From Rhizobium rhizoryzae (GTDB lineage: Bacteria; Pseudomonadota; Alphaproteobacteria; Rhizobiales; Rhizobiaceae): a stretch of 64,000 bases of DNA. The translations under genes were made by a program, and so were the position numbers. Shown piece after piece: positions 1 to 9,202 of this stretch; position 1 is the stretch's first letter; every line of letters begins with the position of its first letter. The notes below the pieces were generated by a model that ran no database searches, was not told the DNA's origin, and worked only from the letters and a program-made list of their open reading frames with translations. The stretch spans positions 1,345,501-1,409,500 of the forward strand of contig NZ_CP049250.1 of the NCBI RefSeq assembly GCF_011046895.1, written 5' to 3'.

Positions 1-918
1 TTCTTCATTGCTTTGGCCGGTGCTGGTCATTTCGGTCGCGCCGCGGAGGAGTGTGGGGTCTCCCAGCCCACACTCTCGGCGGCCATTCGCCAGCTTGAAG
101 ACCAGCTGGGCGTCATTCTTGTCGTGCGCGGTTCCCGCTATCAGGGCCTTACACCCGAGGGACAGCGCGTGCTGGAATGGGCGCGACGGATCGTCAGCGA
201 TACCCGCACCATGCGCGAAGAGATGCGGGCCGCGCGGAAAGGTCTCGCCGGTCATATCCGGCTTGCCGTCATTCCCACTGCGCTGGCCATGGTGCCACGC
301 CTCACGGAGCCATTTCAGGCGCGCCATCCGGCAGTTACGTTCTCTGTCACGTCGCGCACGTCACTCCTGGTGCTCAGTCAGCTGGAAAATCTCGAGATCG
401 ACGCCGGCATCACATACCTCGACAATGAACCGCTTGGCCGCGTGACGACGGTTCCGCTCTATTCGGAGCGGTATCACCTGATTGCCGCAACAGGAACGCC
501 ACTGGCAGACCAGGAATCGGTGACCTGGAAAGAGGTTTCCGCTCTTCGGCTTTGCCTATTGACGCCGGATATGCAAAACCGCCGCATCATCAACAAGCAC
601 ATGGCAGAAGCTGGTGTCTGGGCCAAGCCAACGCTTGAATCGAATTCGATGATCGTGCTGTTTTCCCATATCAGGACCGGTCAATGGGCGTCGATCATGC
701 CGCGTAACGTCGCGGAATCCTTTGGTTTTCCGGAACAGATCCGAATGGTTCCGATCGTCGAGCCAGATGCCGAACATCTGGTTGGGCTGGTCGCAACGCA
801 TCGCGAACCACATACTCCGCTGGTCTCTGCCCTGCTGCACGAGGCGCGATTGCGCGCTGCAGCATTGGATTTCGATAGAAATCTCCTATCGAGCGACGGA
901 AAGCCGTTATTGACCTAG
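1..918 (+). CDS. LysR-family transcriptional regulator, 5' truncated (probable fds operon regulator)
   Basis: The reading frame is open from the first base, so the true start lies upstream of the window; 305 residues are visible. The N-terminal part is a typical LysR winged helix-turn-helix (AAEECGVSQPTLSAAIRQLE, then the LGV...R...LTPEGQ wing), followed by a substrate-binding domain of the periplasmic-binding-protein type. Almost the whole protein is present; only the first few residues are missing. It lies on the same strand and 120 bp upstream of fdsG. In several bacteria a LysR protein (FdsR in Cupriavidus) sits directly before the fds operon and controls it, so the same role is inferred here. 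The effector, probably formate or a related small acid, cannot be read from sequence. Confidence 0.9.
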   Translation, partial: FFIALAGAGHFGRAAEECGVSQPTLSAAIRQLEDQLGVILVVRGSRYQGLTPEGQRVLEWARRIVSDTRTMREEMRAARKGLAGHIRLAVIPTALAMVPRLTEPFQARHPAVTFSVTSRTSLLVLSQLENLEIDAGITYLDNEPLGRVTTVPLYSERYHLIAATGTPLADQESVTWKEVSALRLCLLTPDMQNRRIINKHMAEAGVWAKPTLESNSMIVLFSHIRTGQWASIMPRNVAESFGFPEQIRMVPIVEPDAEHLVGLVATHREPHTPLVSALLHEARLRAAALDFDRNLLSSDGKPLLT

Positions 919-1038
919 TGTCGGCAAATTCGCCATTCTTCGCAAAAGACAAATATACGTCGTCGCAGATGAGCGAGCCGACTTAACAGGAAGCTCTCTG
1001 GAGCGACCTGGGTCTTGTCGGTTTGGGAGGACTGACTG

Positions 1039-1518
1039 ATGAACATTCGTGCCGTTGCCGTCGATGAGGCAACACGGGTTTCCGAGATCGTTGAAAGCTG
1101 TCGCCATCTGGAAGGGCCGCTTCTTCCTGTTCTTCATAAGGTGCAGGCTGAATTCGGTTTCGTTCCCGAGAGTGCAAAGCAAATCATCGCCAAAGCTCTC
1201 AACCTGTCACGGGCCGAGGTTCACGGGGTCGTCACCTTCTACCACGATTTTCGCGATCATCCTGCCGGACGGCATACGCTGAAGCTCTGTCGCGCCGAGG
1301 CTTGCCAGTCGATGGGCTGCGAGTCTCTGGCGGAGCAGATCAAGGCAAAGCTGGGCGTTGATTGGCATGGGACGACTTCGGACGGTGCGATCACGCTTGA
1401 GCCGGTCTTCTGTCTTGGCCTTTGTGCGCAGGCGCCTGCCGCGATGCTGGATGGCGATGTCTATGCCCGCCTGGACGAAGACTGTCTTGGCGAAATCCTG
1501 ACGGAGGCGCGCCGATGA
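1039..1518 (+). CDS. fdsG: NAD-dependent formate dehydrogenase gamma subunit FdsG
   Basis: This 159-residue protein is homologous to NuoE of complex I. It carries a thioredoxin-like [2Fe-2S] domain whose four cysteine ligands are visible as C84-x4-C89 and C125-x3-C129. It passes electrons between the FdsA iron-sulfur chain and FdsB in the soluble, cytoplasmic, oxygen-tolerant molybdenum formate dehydrogenase (formate + NAD+ to CO2 + NADH). The ATG follows a strong ribosome binding site (GGGAGGA) by 9 bases. Its stop codon overlaps the start of fdsB (ATGA), so the two are translationally coupled. Order fdsG-fdsB-fdsA matches the known operon. Confidence 0.95.
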   Translation: MNIRAVAVDEATRVSEIVESCRHLEGPLLPVLHKVQAEFGFVPESAKQIIAKALNLSRAEVHGVVTFYHDFRDHPAGRHTLKLCRAEACQSMGCESLAEQIKAKLGVDWHGTTSDGAITLEPVFCLGLCAQAPAAMLDGDVYARLDEDCLGEILTEARR

Positions 1519-3071
1519 GTGTCACCGTTTTCGTTCCTCGCGATGCTGCCGCCCTGGCTGTTGGTGCTGACAGGGTTGCTGCGGCAATCGAGAAGGAAGC
1601 TGCCGCGCGCGGCGTGGATGTCCGCATCGTCCGCAACGGTTCGCGCGGCATGCTGTGGCTGGAAGTTCTGGTGGAGGTTCGCACTTCCAAGGGCCGTATA
1701 GCCTATGGACCGGTGAAAGCTTCCGATGCCGCATCTTTGTTCGATGCGGATTTTCTGAGTGGCGGCGATCACCCGCTTTGTCATGGGCTGACCAAGGAAA
1801 TCCCGTTCCTCAAAAGCCAGACGCGGCTGACATTCGCCCGCTGTGGTGTGACGGATCCATTGTCGCTCGAAGACTACCGGCATTACCAGGGCATGAAGGG
1901 TCTGGCCAACGCGCTTGCCATGGCGCCTGCAGATATCGTGAAACAGGTGACCGATAGTGGCCTGCGTGGTCGAGGTGGTGCAGGCTTCCCGACCGGTATC
2001 AAGTGGAAGACGGTTGCAGATGCTGTCGGCGACCAGAAATACATCGTTTGCAATGCAGACGAGGGTGATAGCGGCACGTTCGCAGACCGGATGATCATGG
2101 AAGGGGACCCCTTCGTCCTGATTGAAGGCATGGTGATCGCGGGCATAGCGGTCGGAGCGACCAAGGGTTACATCTATACCCGGTCCGAATATCCGCATGC
2201 GATTGCGACCATGAGCGAGGCAATCGAGGTCGCCCGCCGGGAAGGCATTCTTGGCTCGTCGGTGTTAGGATCTGCTTACGCATTCGACATGGAGGTGCGC
2301 GTTGGGGCCGGTGCCTATGTCTGCGGTGAGGAAACATCCCTGCTGAACAGCCTGGAAGGCAAGCGAGGCGTCGTACGTGCCAAGCCTCCATTGCCAGCGC
2401 TTCAGGGCCTGTTCGGCAAGCCCACTGTCGTCAACAATGTTATGTCCCTTGCATCGATCCCGGTCATCATGGATCGGGGCGCCGCCTTCTATCGTGACTT
2501 CGGCGTCGGTCGTTCACATGGGACGATCCCGATCCAGCTCGCCGGTAACCTGAAGCATGGCGGGCTTTACGAGACCGCGTTTGGCCTGCCGCTTGGCCAG
2601 CTGATCAACGAAATCGGTGGCGGCACGATCTCCGGGCGTCCGGTCAAGGCCGTTCAGGTCGGCGGGCCTCTGGGCGCCTACTTCCCGCCTTCGCTCTTCG
2701 AGACAATTTTCGATTATGAGGCTTTTGCGGCGGCAGGCGGCCTGATCGGTCATGCTGGTGTCGTGGTTTTCGATGATACGGCGGATATGCTCAAGCAGGC
2801 GCGGTTCGCCATGGAGTTCTGTGCGGTCGAAAGCTGCGGCAAGTGCACGCCCTGCCGCATCGGCTCGACGCGTGGCGTCGAGACGGTCGACAAGATCGCG
2901 CGCGGCATCGAGCCGGAGAAGAACAAGGTGCTGCTGGAAGATCTCTGCAACACCATGAAGTTCGGTTCGCTCTGTGCACTTGGCGGCTTTACGCCTTACC
3001 CGGTCATGAGCGCGCTGACACATTTCCCGGAGGATTTCGCACCTGCACCGGTGAGGGAGGCGGCAGAATGA
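1515..3071 (+). CDS. fdsB: NAD-dependent formate dehydrogenase beta subunit FdsB
   Basis: A NuoF-like diaphorase subunit of 518 residues that binds FMN, NAD(H) and a [4Fe-4S] cluster and reduces NAD+ with electrons from formate. Visible signatures are the glycine-rich nucleotide motif RGRGGAGFPTGIKWK, ADEGDSGTFADR, and the cluster motif ESCGKCTPCR near residue 440. The start chosen is the ATG overlapping the fdsG stop codon (ATGA). A longer open frame upstream runs inside fdsG and is not credible. Its own stop overlaps another ATGA, but that ATG now opens a short interrupted frame rather than fdsA (see the repeat element that follows). Confidence 0.95.
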   Translation: MSVTVFVPRDAAALAVGADRVAAAIEKEAAARGVDVRIVRNGSRGMLWLEVLVEVRTSKGRIAYGPVKASDAASLFDADFLSGGDHPLCHGLTKEIPFLKSQTRLTFARCGVTDPLSLEDYRHYQGMKGLANALAMAPADIVKQVTDSGLRGRGGAGFPTGIKWKTVADAVGDQKYIVCNADEGDSGTFADRMIMEGDPFVLIEGMVIAGIAVGATKGYIYTRSEYPHAIATMSEAIEVARREGILGSSVLGSAYAFDMEVRVGAGAYVCGEETSLLNSLEGKRGVVRAKPPLPALQGLFGKPTVVNNVMSLASIPVIMDRGAAFYRDFGVGRSHGTIPIQLAGNLKHGGLYETAFGLPLGQLINEIGGGTISGRPVKAVQVGGPLGAYFPPSLFETIFDYEAFAAAGGLIGHAGVVVFDDTADMLKQARFAMEFCAVESCGKCTPCRIGSTRGVETVDKIARGIEPEKNKVLLEDLCNTMKFGSLCALGGFTPYPVMSALTHFPEDFAPAPVREAAE

Positions 3072-3217
3072 GTGACGGTTCTACTTCGTCATCCTCGGGC
3101 CTGTCCCGAGGATCTACCGAGCTTTCCACGCGGGTAACGTTCCCGGCTGAACCGGCTTTCAATATTCAGACGCAGCAGATCCTCGGGACAAGCCCGAGGA
3201 TGACGGCGGAAAGGTAA
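3068..3217 (+). other. Short 49-codon frame coupled to fdsB stop, probably a relic of the original fdsA start region
   Basis: The ATGA at the end of fdsB opens a frame of 49 residues starting MSDGSTSS that ends six bases before the fdsA start used now. Most of it is made from the palindromic repeat element described separately, so it is probably not a functional protein. In relatives fdsA usually begins directly after fdsB. A likely reading is that the repeat inserted at this junction, put the old coupled start out of frame, and left fdsA to use its present ATG. Translating ribosomes could still cross the element through this frame and reach fdsA. Confidence 0.4.
3087..3205. repeat. RIME-like palindromic repeat element between fdsB and fdsA
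   Basis: Two 29-bp arms (3087-3115 and 3177-3205) are reverse complements of each other with one mismatch. Each arm is itself a hairpin: ATCCTCGGG, a five-base loop, CCCGAGGAT. The whole resembles the small intergenic palindromic elements of rhizobia (RIME type), which are scattered, non-coding and presumed mobile in the past. Here it lies inside an operon, where it could form two hairpins or one long stem in the mRNA. Confidence 0.75.
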
Positions 3218-3222
3218 GCGCC

Positions 3223-6105
3223 ATGCCCCTCGTTCCTGAAATCGATTACGGTACACCCGCATCCAGATCCAGAGAGATGGTAACGCTGACCATCGATGGT
3301 TGCGAGGTCACGGTGCCAGCCGGAACCTCCATCATGCGCGCCTCCATGGAGGCCGGTATCCAGGTGCCTAAACTCTGCGCGACCGACATGGTCGATGCAT
3401 TCGGATCCTGCCGCCTCTGTCTCATCGAGGTGGAGGGCCGCAACGGCACCCCCGCCTCCTGCACGACGCCCGTTGCTGCCGGACTTGTGGTTTACACGCA
3501 GACGGAGCGGCTGAAGGCGATCCGCAAGGGCGTGATGGAGCTCTATATCTCCGACCATCCGCTGGACTGTCTGACCTGCGCCGCCAATGGTGATTGCGAG
3601 TTGCAGGATATGGCGGGCGCTGTGGGTCTTCGCGACGTGCGCTACGGCTATGAGGGTGAAAATCACGTCAAGGCGCGCTCGGCGGTGGGCGAGGTCAACG
3701 CGCAATGGATGCCGAAGGACGAGAGCAATCCTTATTTCACCTATGACCCTTCCAAGTGCATCGTCTGCTCTCGCTGCGTTCGCGCCTGCGAGGAAGTCCA
3801 GGGTACGTTTGCACTGACGATTGAAGGTCGCGGCTTCGATAGCCGCGTCTCCCCCGGCGCACATGAGGCGTTCCTATCGTCGGAATGCGTATCCTGCGGT
3901 GCCTGCGTACAGGCTTGCCCGACGGCGACGCTGACCGAAAAATCGGTGATCGAGATCGGCCAGCCGGAACATTCGGTTGTGACCACCTGCGCCTATTGCG
4001 GTGTAGGCTGCTCCTTCAAGGCTGAAATGCGTGGCGAGGAACTGGTGCGCATGGTGCCGTGGAAGGACGGACAGGCCAATCGCGGTCACTCCTGCGTCAA
4101 GGGTCGGTTCGCCTATGGTTACGCAAGCCACAAGGACCGTATCCTCAACCCAATGATCCGAGAGAAGATCTCTGATCCTTGGCGCGAAGTGACATGGGAA
4201 GAAGCCTTTGCCCATGTGGCGTCCGAATTCCGTCGTATTCAGTATCAGTACGGCCGCGAATCCATTGGTGGCATCACATCGTCGCGCTGCACGAACGAGG
4301 AAACGTACCTCGTTCAGAAGCTGATCCGCGCCGGTTTCGGCAACAACAATGTCGATACTTGCGCCCGTGTCTGCCATTCGCCAACCGGTTATGGTCTGGG
4401 CCAGGCCTTCGGTACATCGGCGGGCACGCAGAATTTCGACAGCGTCGAGCATACGGATGTTGTGATCGTCATCGGCGCCAACCCAACAGACGGTCATCCG
4501 GTTTTCGGTTCGCGCCTCAAGAAGCGCCTTCGTCAGGGCGCGAAGCTGATCGTCATCGATCCGCGCCGTATCGATCTCGTTCGCTCTGCGCATATCGAAG
4601 CCTCCTATCACCTGCCGCTGAAACCCGGTACCAATGTGGCAGTGCTGACGGCGCTTGCGCATGTCATCGTCACCGAAGGCCTGTTTGAAGAGCGGTTTAT
4701 TCGCGAACGCTGCGATTGGTCCGAGTTCGAGGATTGGGCAGCCTTCGTCTCCGAAGCGCAGCATTCTCCGGAAGAGACAGAGAAATTCACTGGTGTGCCG
4801 GCAGAAGACCTGCGTGGAGCCGCGCGTCTTTATGCCAAGGGTGGCAATGGCGCGATCTATTACGGTCTCGGCGTGACTGAGCACAGCCAGGGCTCAACCA
4901 CCGTCATGGCGATTGCCAACCTTGCCATGGCCACGGGCAATATCGGTCGTCCGGGCGTGGGCGTTAACCCGCTGCGTGGCCAGAACAATGTGCAGGGCTC
5001 CTGCGATATGGGCTCCTTCCCGCACGAGCTTCCCGGTTATCGCCACATCTCGGATGATGCAACCCGCGAGACCTTCGAAAAGCTCTGGGGCGTTACGCTG
5101 AACAACGAGCCGGGCCTGCGCATTCCGAACATGCTGGATGCCGCCGTCGAAGGCACGTTCAAGGGCATCTATATCCAGGGCGAGGATATTCTTCAGTCTG
5201 ACCCGGATACCAAGCATGTGTCTGCCGGACTGGCGGCCATGGAATGTGTCGTCGTGCACGACCTTTTCCTGAACGAGACCGCCAACTATGCGCATGTCTT
5301 CCTGCCGGGTTCGACCTTCCTGGAAAAGGATGGCACATTCACCAATGCCGAACGTCGTATCAACCGCGTACGCCGAGTAATGACGCCAAAGAACGGCTAT
5401 GCGGATTGGGAAGTAACCCAGAAGATGGCTCAGGCCATGGGCTTGAAATGGGCCTACAGTCACCCGTCTGAAATCATGGACGAGATTGCGGCCACCACGC
5501 CAAGCTTTGCCGGTGTCTCCTATGCCTATCTGGAGGAAAAGGGCTCGGTCCAATGGCCTTGCAATGAGAAGTTTCCCAACGGTTCCCCTATCATGCATGT
5601 GGACGGATTTGTGCGCGGGAAAGGTAAGTTCATACGAACGGAATATGTGGCGACGGATGAACGCACCGGCCCGCGTTTCCCGCTGCTTCTCACCACCGGC
5701 CGCATTCTCTCGCAGTACAATGTCGGTGCGCAGACGCGGCGTACGGCCAATGTCGTCTGGCATGAGGAGGACCTGCTGGAGATCCATCCGCATGATGCCG
5801 AACAGCGTGGCATCAAGGATGGTGACTGGGTCAAGCTTGCCAGCCGTGCAGGCGATACTACGTTGCGGGCGCTGATTACGGATCGTGTTGCGCCGGGCGT
5901 CGTCTATACCACCTTCCATCACCCGACAACGCAGGCCAATGTCATCACCACCGATTTCTCGGACTGGGCAACGAACTGTCCAGAATACAAGGTCACGGCA
6001 GTGCAGATCTCGCCGTCCAACGGGCCAACGGAATGGCAGGAGGAATATGAGGAACTCAGCCGCAAGTCACGCCGGATTGCCGGCAAGCTGGAAGCGGCGG
6101 GGTAA
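3223..6105 (+). CDS. fdsA: NAD-dependent formate dehydrogenase alpha (catalytic) subunit FdsA
   Basis: The 960-residue molybdopterin subunit oxidises formate to CO2. Domains in order: an N-terminal ferredoxin-like [2Fe-2S] domain (cysteines around residues 50-85), a NuoG-type cysteine cluster (LDCLTCAANGDCELQ near 115-128), two ferredoxin [4Fe-4S] motifs (CIVCSRCVRAC near 178, CVSCGACVQAC near 221), the FDH [4Fe-4S] motif CAYCGVGC near 255, and the bis-MGD domain. The expected molybdenum-ligand cysteine followed by histidine is seen in ARVCHSPTGYG near residue 382. The start MPLVPEIDYGTPA aligns with the usual FdsA N-terminus. The enzyme needs FdhD for sulfuration, encoded next. Confidence 0.96.
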   Translation: MPLVPEIDYGTPASRSREMVTLTIDGCEVTVPAGTSIMRASMEAGIQVPKLCATDMVDAFGSCRLCLIEVEGRNGTPASCTTPVAAGLVVYTQTERLKAIRKGVMELYISDHPLDCLTCAANGDCELQDMAGAVGLRDVRYGYEGENHVKARSAVGEVNAQWMPKDESNPYFTYDPSKCIVCSRCVRACEEVQGTFALTIEGRGFDSRVSPGAHEAFLSSECVSCGACVQACPTATLTEKSVIEIGQPEHSVVTTCAYCGVGCSFKAEMRGEELVRMVPWKDGQANRGHSCVKGRFAYGYASHKDRILNPMIREKISDPWREVTWEEAFAHVASEFRRIQYQYGRESIGGITSSRCTNEETYLVQKLIRAGFGNNNVDTCARVCHSPTGYGLGQAFGTSAGTQNFDSVEHTDVVIVIGANPTDGHPVFGSRLKKRLRQGAKLIVIDPRRIDLVRSAHIEASYHLPLKPGTNVAVLTALAHVIVTEGLFEERFIRERCDWSEFEDWAAFVSEAQHSPEETEKFTGVPAEDLRGAARLYAKGGNGAIYYGLGVTEHSQGSTTVMAIANLAMATGNIGRPGVGVNPLRGQNNVQGSCDMGSFPHELPGYRHISDDATRETFEKLWGVTLNNEPGLRIPNMLDAAVEGTFKGIYIQGEDILQSDPDTKHVSAGLAAMECVVVHDLFLNETANYAHVFLPGSTFLEKDGTFTNAERRINRVRRVMTPKNGYADWEVTQKMAQAMGLKWAYSHPSEIMDEIAATTPSFAGVSYAYLEEKGSVQWPCNEKFPNGSPIMHVDGFVRGKGKFIRTEYVATDERTGPRFPLLLTTGRILSQYNVGAQTRRTANVVWHEEDLLEIHPHDAEQRGIKDGDWVKLASRAGDTTLRALITDRVAPGVVYTTFHHPTTQANVITTDFSDWATNCPEYKVTAVQISPSNGPTEWQEEYEELSRKSRRIAGKLEAAG

Positions 6106-6111
6106 GCTTTG

Positions 6112-6936
6112 ATGGTGGGAGAGACGAGCCGCAGGATAGGCGCATTGAGCTTCCGGCAGGGGCGGCTTTCCGAAGCCTCCCGTCTGGTGCCTGAGGAAGT
6201 TCCGGTTGCCTTTTCCTATGGCGGATCCACCCATGCGGTCATGATGGCGACCCCGTCCGATCTGGTGGATTTCGCCTACGGTTTTTCGCTGGCGGAGGAG
6301 ATCATCCGCTTAAGCGAGGACATCGTCGCCGTCGAGAGTGTCGAAGCCGGTGCTGGCATCGATGTCCAGGTCACCCTGAAGGACAGCACTGCCGATGCGC
6401 TGACCGCGCGCCGGCGCAAGATGGCGGGCCCGGTTGGGTGTGGTCTGTGCGGCATCGAATCCATAGAGCAGGCTGCGCGGCAGGTCGCGAAGGTTCCGGA
6501 ACCCTTGCCATGGCTGTCCGCCGATCATGTTGCCTTGGCAGTGCGAATGCTTGGCGACGCCCAGAAACTCAACCGCGGAACACGCGCAGTGCATGGTGCG
6601 GGTTTCTATCGCCCGGCTCGAGGATTGATAGCGTTGCGGGAGGATGTCGGTCGGCATAATGCGCTCGACAAGCTTGTTGGTTCCATCGTCCGCGAAGGCG
6701 AGGCGGCGCGCGATGGCGCCGTGGTGGTGACCAGCCGTCTGTCGGTGGAAATGGTGCAGAAGACGGCCATTCTTGGCTGTCCGGTTCTCATTGCGATTTC
6801 CGCGCCCACAGCGCTTGCAATCGATACGGCAAATGAAGCGGGCATGACCCTGATTGGAATTGCCCGGGGAGATGAATTCGAAGTGTTTACGAGGCCCGAT
6901 CGTTTCATGTCCGGGGAGGCTGCCCATGTCGCTTAA
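6112..6936 (+). CDS. fdhD: Formate dehydrogenase accessory sulfurtransferase FdhD (FdsC)
   Basis: FdhD moves sulfur from a cysteine desulfurase to the molybdenum cofactor, and formate dehydrogenase is inactive without it. The protein has the conserved CxxC pair (GPVGCGLCGIESIEQA, near residue 110) and the C-terminal nucleotide/Moco-binding part with DVGRHNALDKLVG. It follows fdsA by six bases. A TTG lies one codon upstream of the ATG used here; either could start translation. In fds operons this gene is also called fdsC. Its end overlaps the start of fdsD. Confidence 0.93.
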   Translation: MVGETSRRIGALSFRQGRLSEASRLVPEEVPVAFSYGGSTHAVMMATPSDLVDFAYGFSLAEEIIRLSEDIVAVESVEAGAGIDVQVTLKDSTADALTARRRKMAGPVGCGLCGIESIEQAARQVAKVPEPLPWLSADHVALAVRMLGDAQKLNRGTRAVHGAGFYRPARGLIALREDVGRHNALDKLVGSIVREGEAARDGAVVVTSRLSVEMVQKTAILGCPVLIAISAPTALAIDTANEAGMTLIGIARGDEFEVFTRPDRFMSGEAAHVA

Positions 6937-7270
6937 TCACACCGATGAAAAGCTGGTTCGGATGGCGAACCAGATCGCGACCTTCTTCCTGTCGCAGCCG
7001 GAAGAGGTGCGGGTGGATGGCGTTGCCACCCACATCAACAAGTTCTGGGAACCGCGTATGCGCCGCCGGTTCTTCGAGATGATCGACCAGGGCATTGGCG
7101 GATTTCTTCCGCTCGTCGTCCAGGCCTCCTCGAAGATCAAGCGGCCAAACGCTGCCACTACAAATGCTGTCGGCCTCGGCCAGGATGCGGCTCATGGCGC
7201 ACCTGGAGGTCGCGGACCGATTGCCGGCGAATCCCTGTCGGAACCAAGTATTCCGGCGGGCTCTACCTGA
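6926..7270 (+). CDS. fdsD: Formate dehydrogenase delta subunit FdsD, with a C-terminal extension
   Basis: A small protein of 114 residues. The first ~75 residues match the FdsD family (MANQIATFF, DGVATHINKFWEPRMR, VVQASSKIKRP). FdsD is needed for a fully active FdsGBA complex, probably as an assembly or stabilising subunit. The start overlaps the fdhD stop by 11 bases, indicating coupling. After about residue 75 the chain becomes Gly/Ala/Pro/Ser-rich and does not resemble the family, which usually ends there. That tail may be read-through after loss of the ancestral stop. Confidence 0.85.
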   Translation: MSLNHTDEKLVRMANQIATFFLSQPEEVRVDGVATHINKFWEPRMRRRFFEMIDQGIGGFLPLVVQASSKIKRPNAATTNAVGLGQDAAHGAPGGRGPIAGESLSEPSIPAGST

Positions 7271-7369
7271 CTTTTCCCTGGTGATATCCGCAGTGGGGAT
7301 TGCGGATCGGGGAGCAGGCTTCCGAAGCCATAGACGAGCAACGTAGTGCGTATCGTCACATCATCCGAA

Positions 7370-7391
7370 CCGGCGCACGGGCGTGTGCCGG
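7370..7391. other. Imperfect palindrome upstream of the OFA permease
   Basis: CCGGC-G-CACG-GG-CGTG-T-GCCGG forms a hairpin 43 bases before the permease start. No T-run follows, so it is not a convincing terminator. It could be an operator or an mRNA structure in the leader. The rest of the 160-bp gap between fdsD and the permease shows nothing clear. Confidence 0.3.
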
Positions 7392-7433
7392 ATCGATATT
7401 CTTTGTTCTGACATTGCAAGGGAGGTTTTCGCA

Positions 7434-9086
7434 ATGGCGGTAGCAGGCGTAACTGGCGGAGGCGTGGCGCAGGCCGGTCTTCTTGATCGCGAGCGGATCA
7501 TCGCTCAACCGGGTTTCAATCGATGGCTGGTTCCGCCAGCCGCTCTGGCCATTCATCTTTGCATCGGAATGGCCTACGGCTTCAGCGTCTTCTGGCTGCC
7601 GCTCAGCAAGGCGCTACCGACGACCGATCCAAGCTGCTCGACGCTGACCTTGGCCGGAGCGCTATTCACCACCGCCTGCAACTGGCGCGTAGCTGATCTT
7701 GGCTGGATCTACACGCTGTTCTTCGTGCTGCTCGGCTGCTCGGCCGCTATCTGGGGTGGCTGGCTGGAACGAGTCGGTCCGCGCAAGGCGGCCTTCGTAT
7801 CGGCCTGCTGCTGGTGTGGCGGCATTCTGGTTGCTGCCATGGGCGTCATGTTCCATCAGCTATGGCTCATGTGGCTTGGTGCCGGTGCCATCGGCGGCAT
7901 TGGCCTCGGTCTTGGCTACATTTCGCCGGTGTCCACTCTCATCAAGTGGTTCCCTGATCGGCGTGGCATGGCGACCGGTATGGCGATCATGGGTTTCGGC
8001 GGCGGCGCGATGATTGGCGCACCCTTGGCCAACCTGCTGATGGCCTATTTCAAGACGGATGGTTCAGTGGGCGTCTGGCAGACCTTCGTCGTCATGGCCC
8101 TTATCTATTTTGTCTTCATGATGGGCGGCACGTTCGGATATCGTATTCCCCCGGCTGGCTGGCGTCCTGAGGGCTGGACCCCGCCGGTGGCAAAAAGCTC
8201 GATGATCACGACCCGCCACGTTCACCTGCGTGATGCACACAAGACCAAGCAGTTCTGGCTCATCTGGGCCGTGCTCTGCCTCAATGTGTCGGCAGGCATC
8301 GGCGTTATCGGCATGGCTTCTCCCATGCTGCAGGAAATCTTTGCGGGTTCCCTGATCGGTCAGCCAGGTGTTGCGTTCGCCCAGCTCGACGCGGCGCAGA
8401 AGGCGCAGATTGCCGCAATCGCCGCGGGCTTTACCGGTCTTCTCTCGCTCTTCAACATTGGCGGTCGCTTCTTCTGGGCCTCGATGTCCGACAAGATCGG
8501 TAGAAAGAACACGTATTTCTGCTTCTTCATTCTCGGCATCGTGCTCTATGCACTGGCTCCCACGCTGGCCATGATGGGCTCCAAGGCGCTGTTCGTTCTT
8601 GCCTTCGGCATCATTCTGTCGATGTATGGCGGCGGTTTCGCAACCATCCCCGCCTATCTTGCCGATATCTTTGGAACGCAGTTCGTTGGCGCAATCCATG
8701 GACGCCTCCTGACCGCCTGGGCGACGGCCGGCATCGTTGGTCCGGTCGTGGTGAACTACATCCGTGAAGCGCAGATCGCCGCTGGCGTGGCACCGGGTCC
8801 GGCGCTCTACACCAGCACCATGTACATCCTCGCAGGCATGCTGGCACTCGGCCTCGTAGCCAATGCCTTTGTCAAGCCACTGTCTGACAAGTGGTTCATG
8901 TCGGATGAGGAAGTCGCATCGCTTCAGGCGAAGTCGGCGGCAGCCAATGCTGGCCCCACCGGCTCCTTCGGGATTGGCAAGGGCGGGCTGGATGCCAAGG
9001 CCATGCTTGCCTGGGCGGCGGTTGGCCTTCCGCTTCTGTGGGGTGTTTGGGTAACGCTGAGAAGCAGCTTCGCGCTGTTTGGATGA
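7434..9086 (+). CDS. OFA-family (oxalate/formate antiporter-like) MFS transporter
   Basis: A 550-residue integral membrane protein of the major facilitator superfamily with about 12 hydrophobic segments. It contains the OFA features, including the N-terminal segment around AIHLCIGMAYGFSVFWLPLS and the loop-2-like motif GWLERVGPRKAAF. OFA members exchange or import small carboxylates such as oxalate and formate. Lying directly after the formate dehydrogenase genes on the same strand, it probably supplies formate or removes a related acid; the substrate is inferred from context only. The start chosen has a good ribosome binding site (GGGAGG, 9 bases upstream). The in-frame extension upstream has no such site. 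Confidence 0.88.
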   Translation: MAVAGVTGGGVAQAGLLDRERIIAQPGFNRWLVPPAALAIHLCIGMAYGFSVFWLPLSKALPTTDPSCSTLTLAGALFTTACNWRVADLGWIYTLFFVLLGCSAAIWGGWLERVGPRKAAFVSACCWCGGILVAAMGVMFHQLWLMWLGAGAIGGIGLGLGYISPVSTLIKWFPDRRGMATGMAIMGFGGGAMIGAPLANLLMAYFKTDGSVGVWQTFVVMALIYFVFMMGGTFGYRIPPAGWRPEGWTPPVAKSSMITTRHVHLRDAHKTKQFWLIWAVLCLNVSAGIGVIGMASPMLQEIFAGSLIGQPGVAFAQLDAAQKAQIAAIAAGFTGLLSLFNIGGRFFWASMSDKIGRKNTYFCFFILGIVLYALAPTLAMMGSKALFVLAFGIILSMYGGGFATIPAYLADIFGTQFVGAIHGRLLTAWATAGIVGPVVVNYIREAQIAAGVAPGPALYTSTMYILAGMLALGLVANAFVKPLSDKWFMSDEEVASLQAKSAAANAGPTGSFGIGKGGLDAKAMLAWAAVGLPLLWGVWVTLRSSFALFG

Positions 9087-9151
9087 GGTTCCGAAGACAC
9101 GTCGTGCCAGCGAGACCGAGCAATCGCTTGCTGGCATGCCTGGATCGCAGC

Positions 9152-9183
9152 AAAAGGGCGTCTTCAATGAAGGTGCCCTTTTT
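9152..9183. terminator. Bidirectional intrinsic terminator between the MFS permease and asparaginase
   Basis: AAAAGGGC and GCCCTTTT form a stem around a 15-base loop, flanked by A- and T-runs, so it works in both directions. It lies between two convergent genes. Confidence 0.75.
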
Positions 9184-9202
9184 GCATAGCCGCAGGATGA
9201 TG

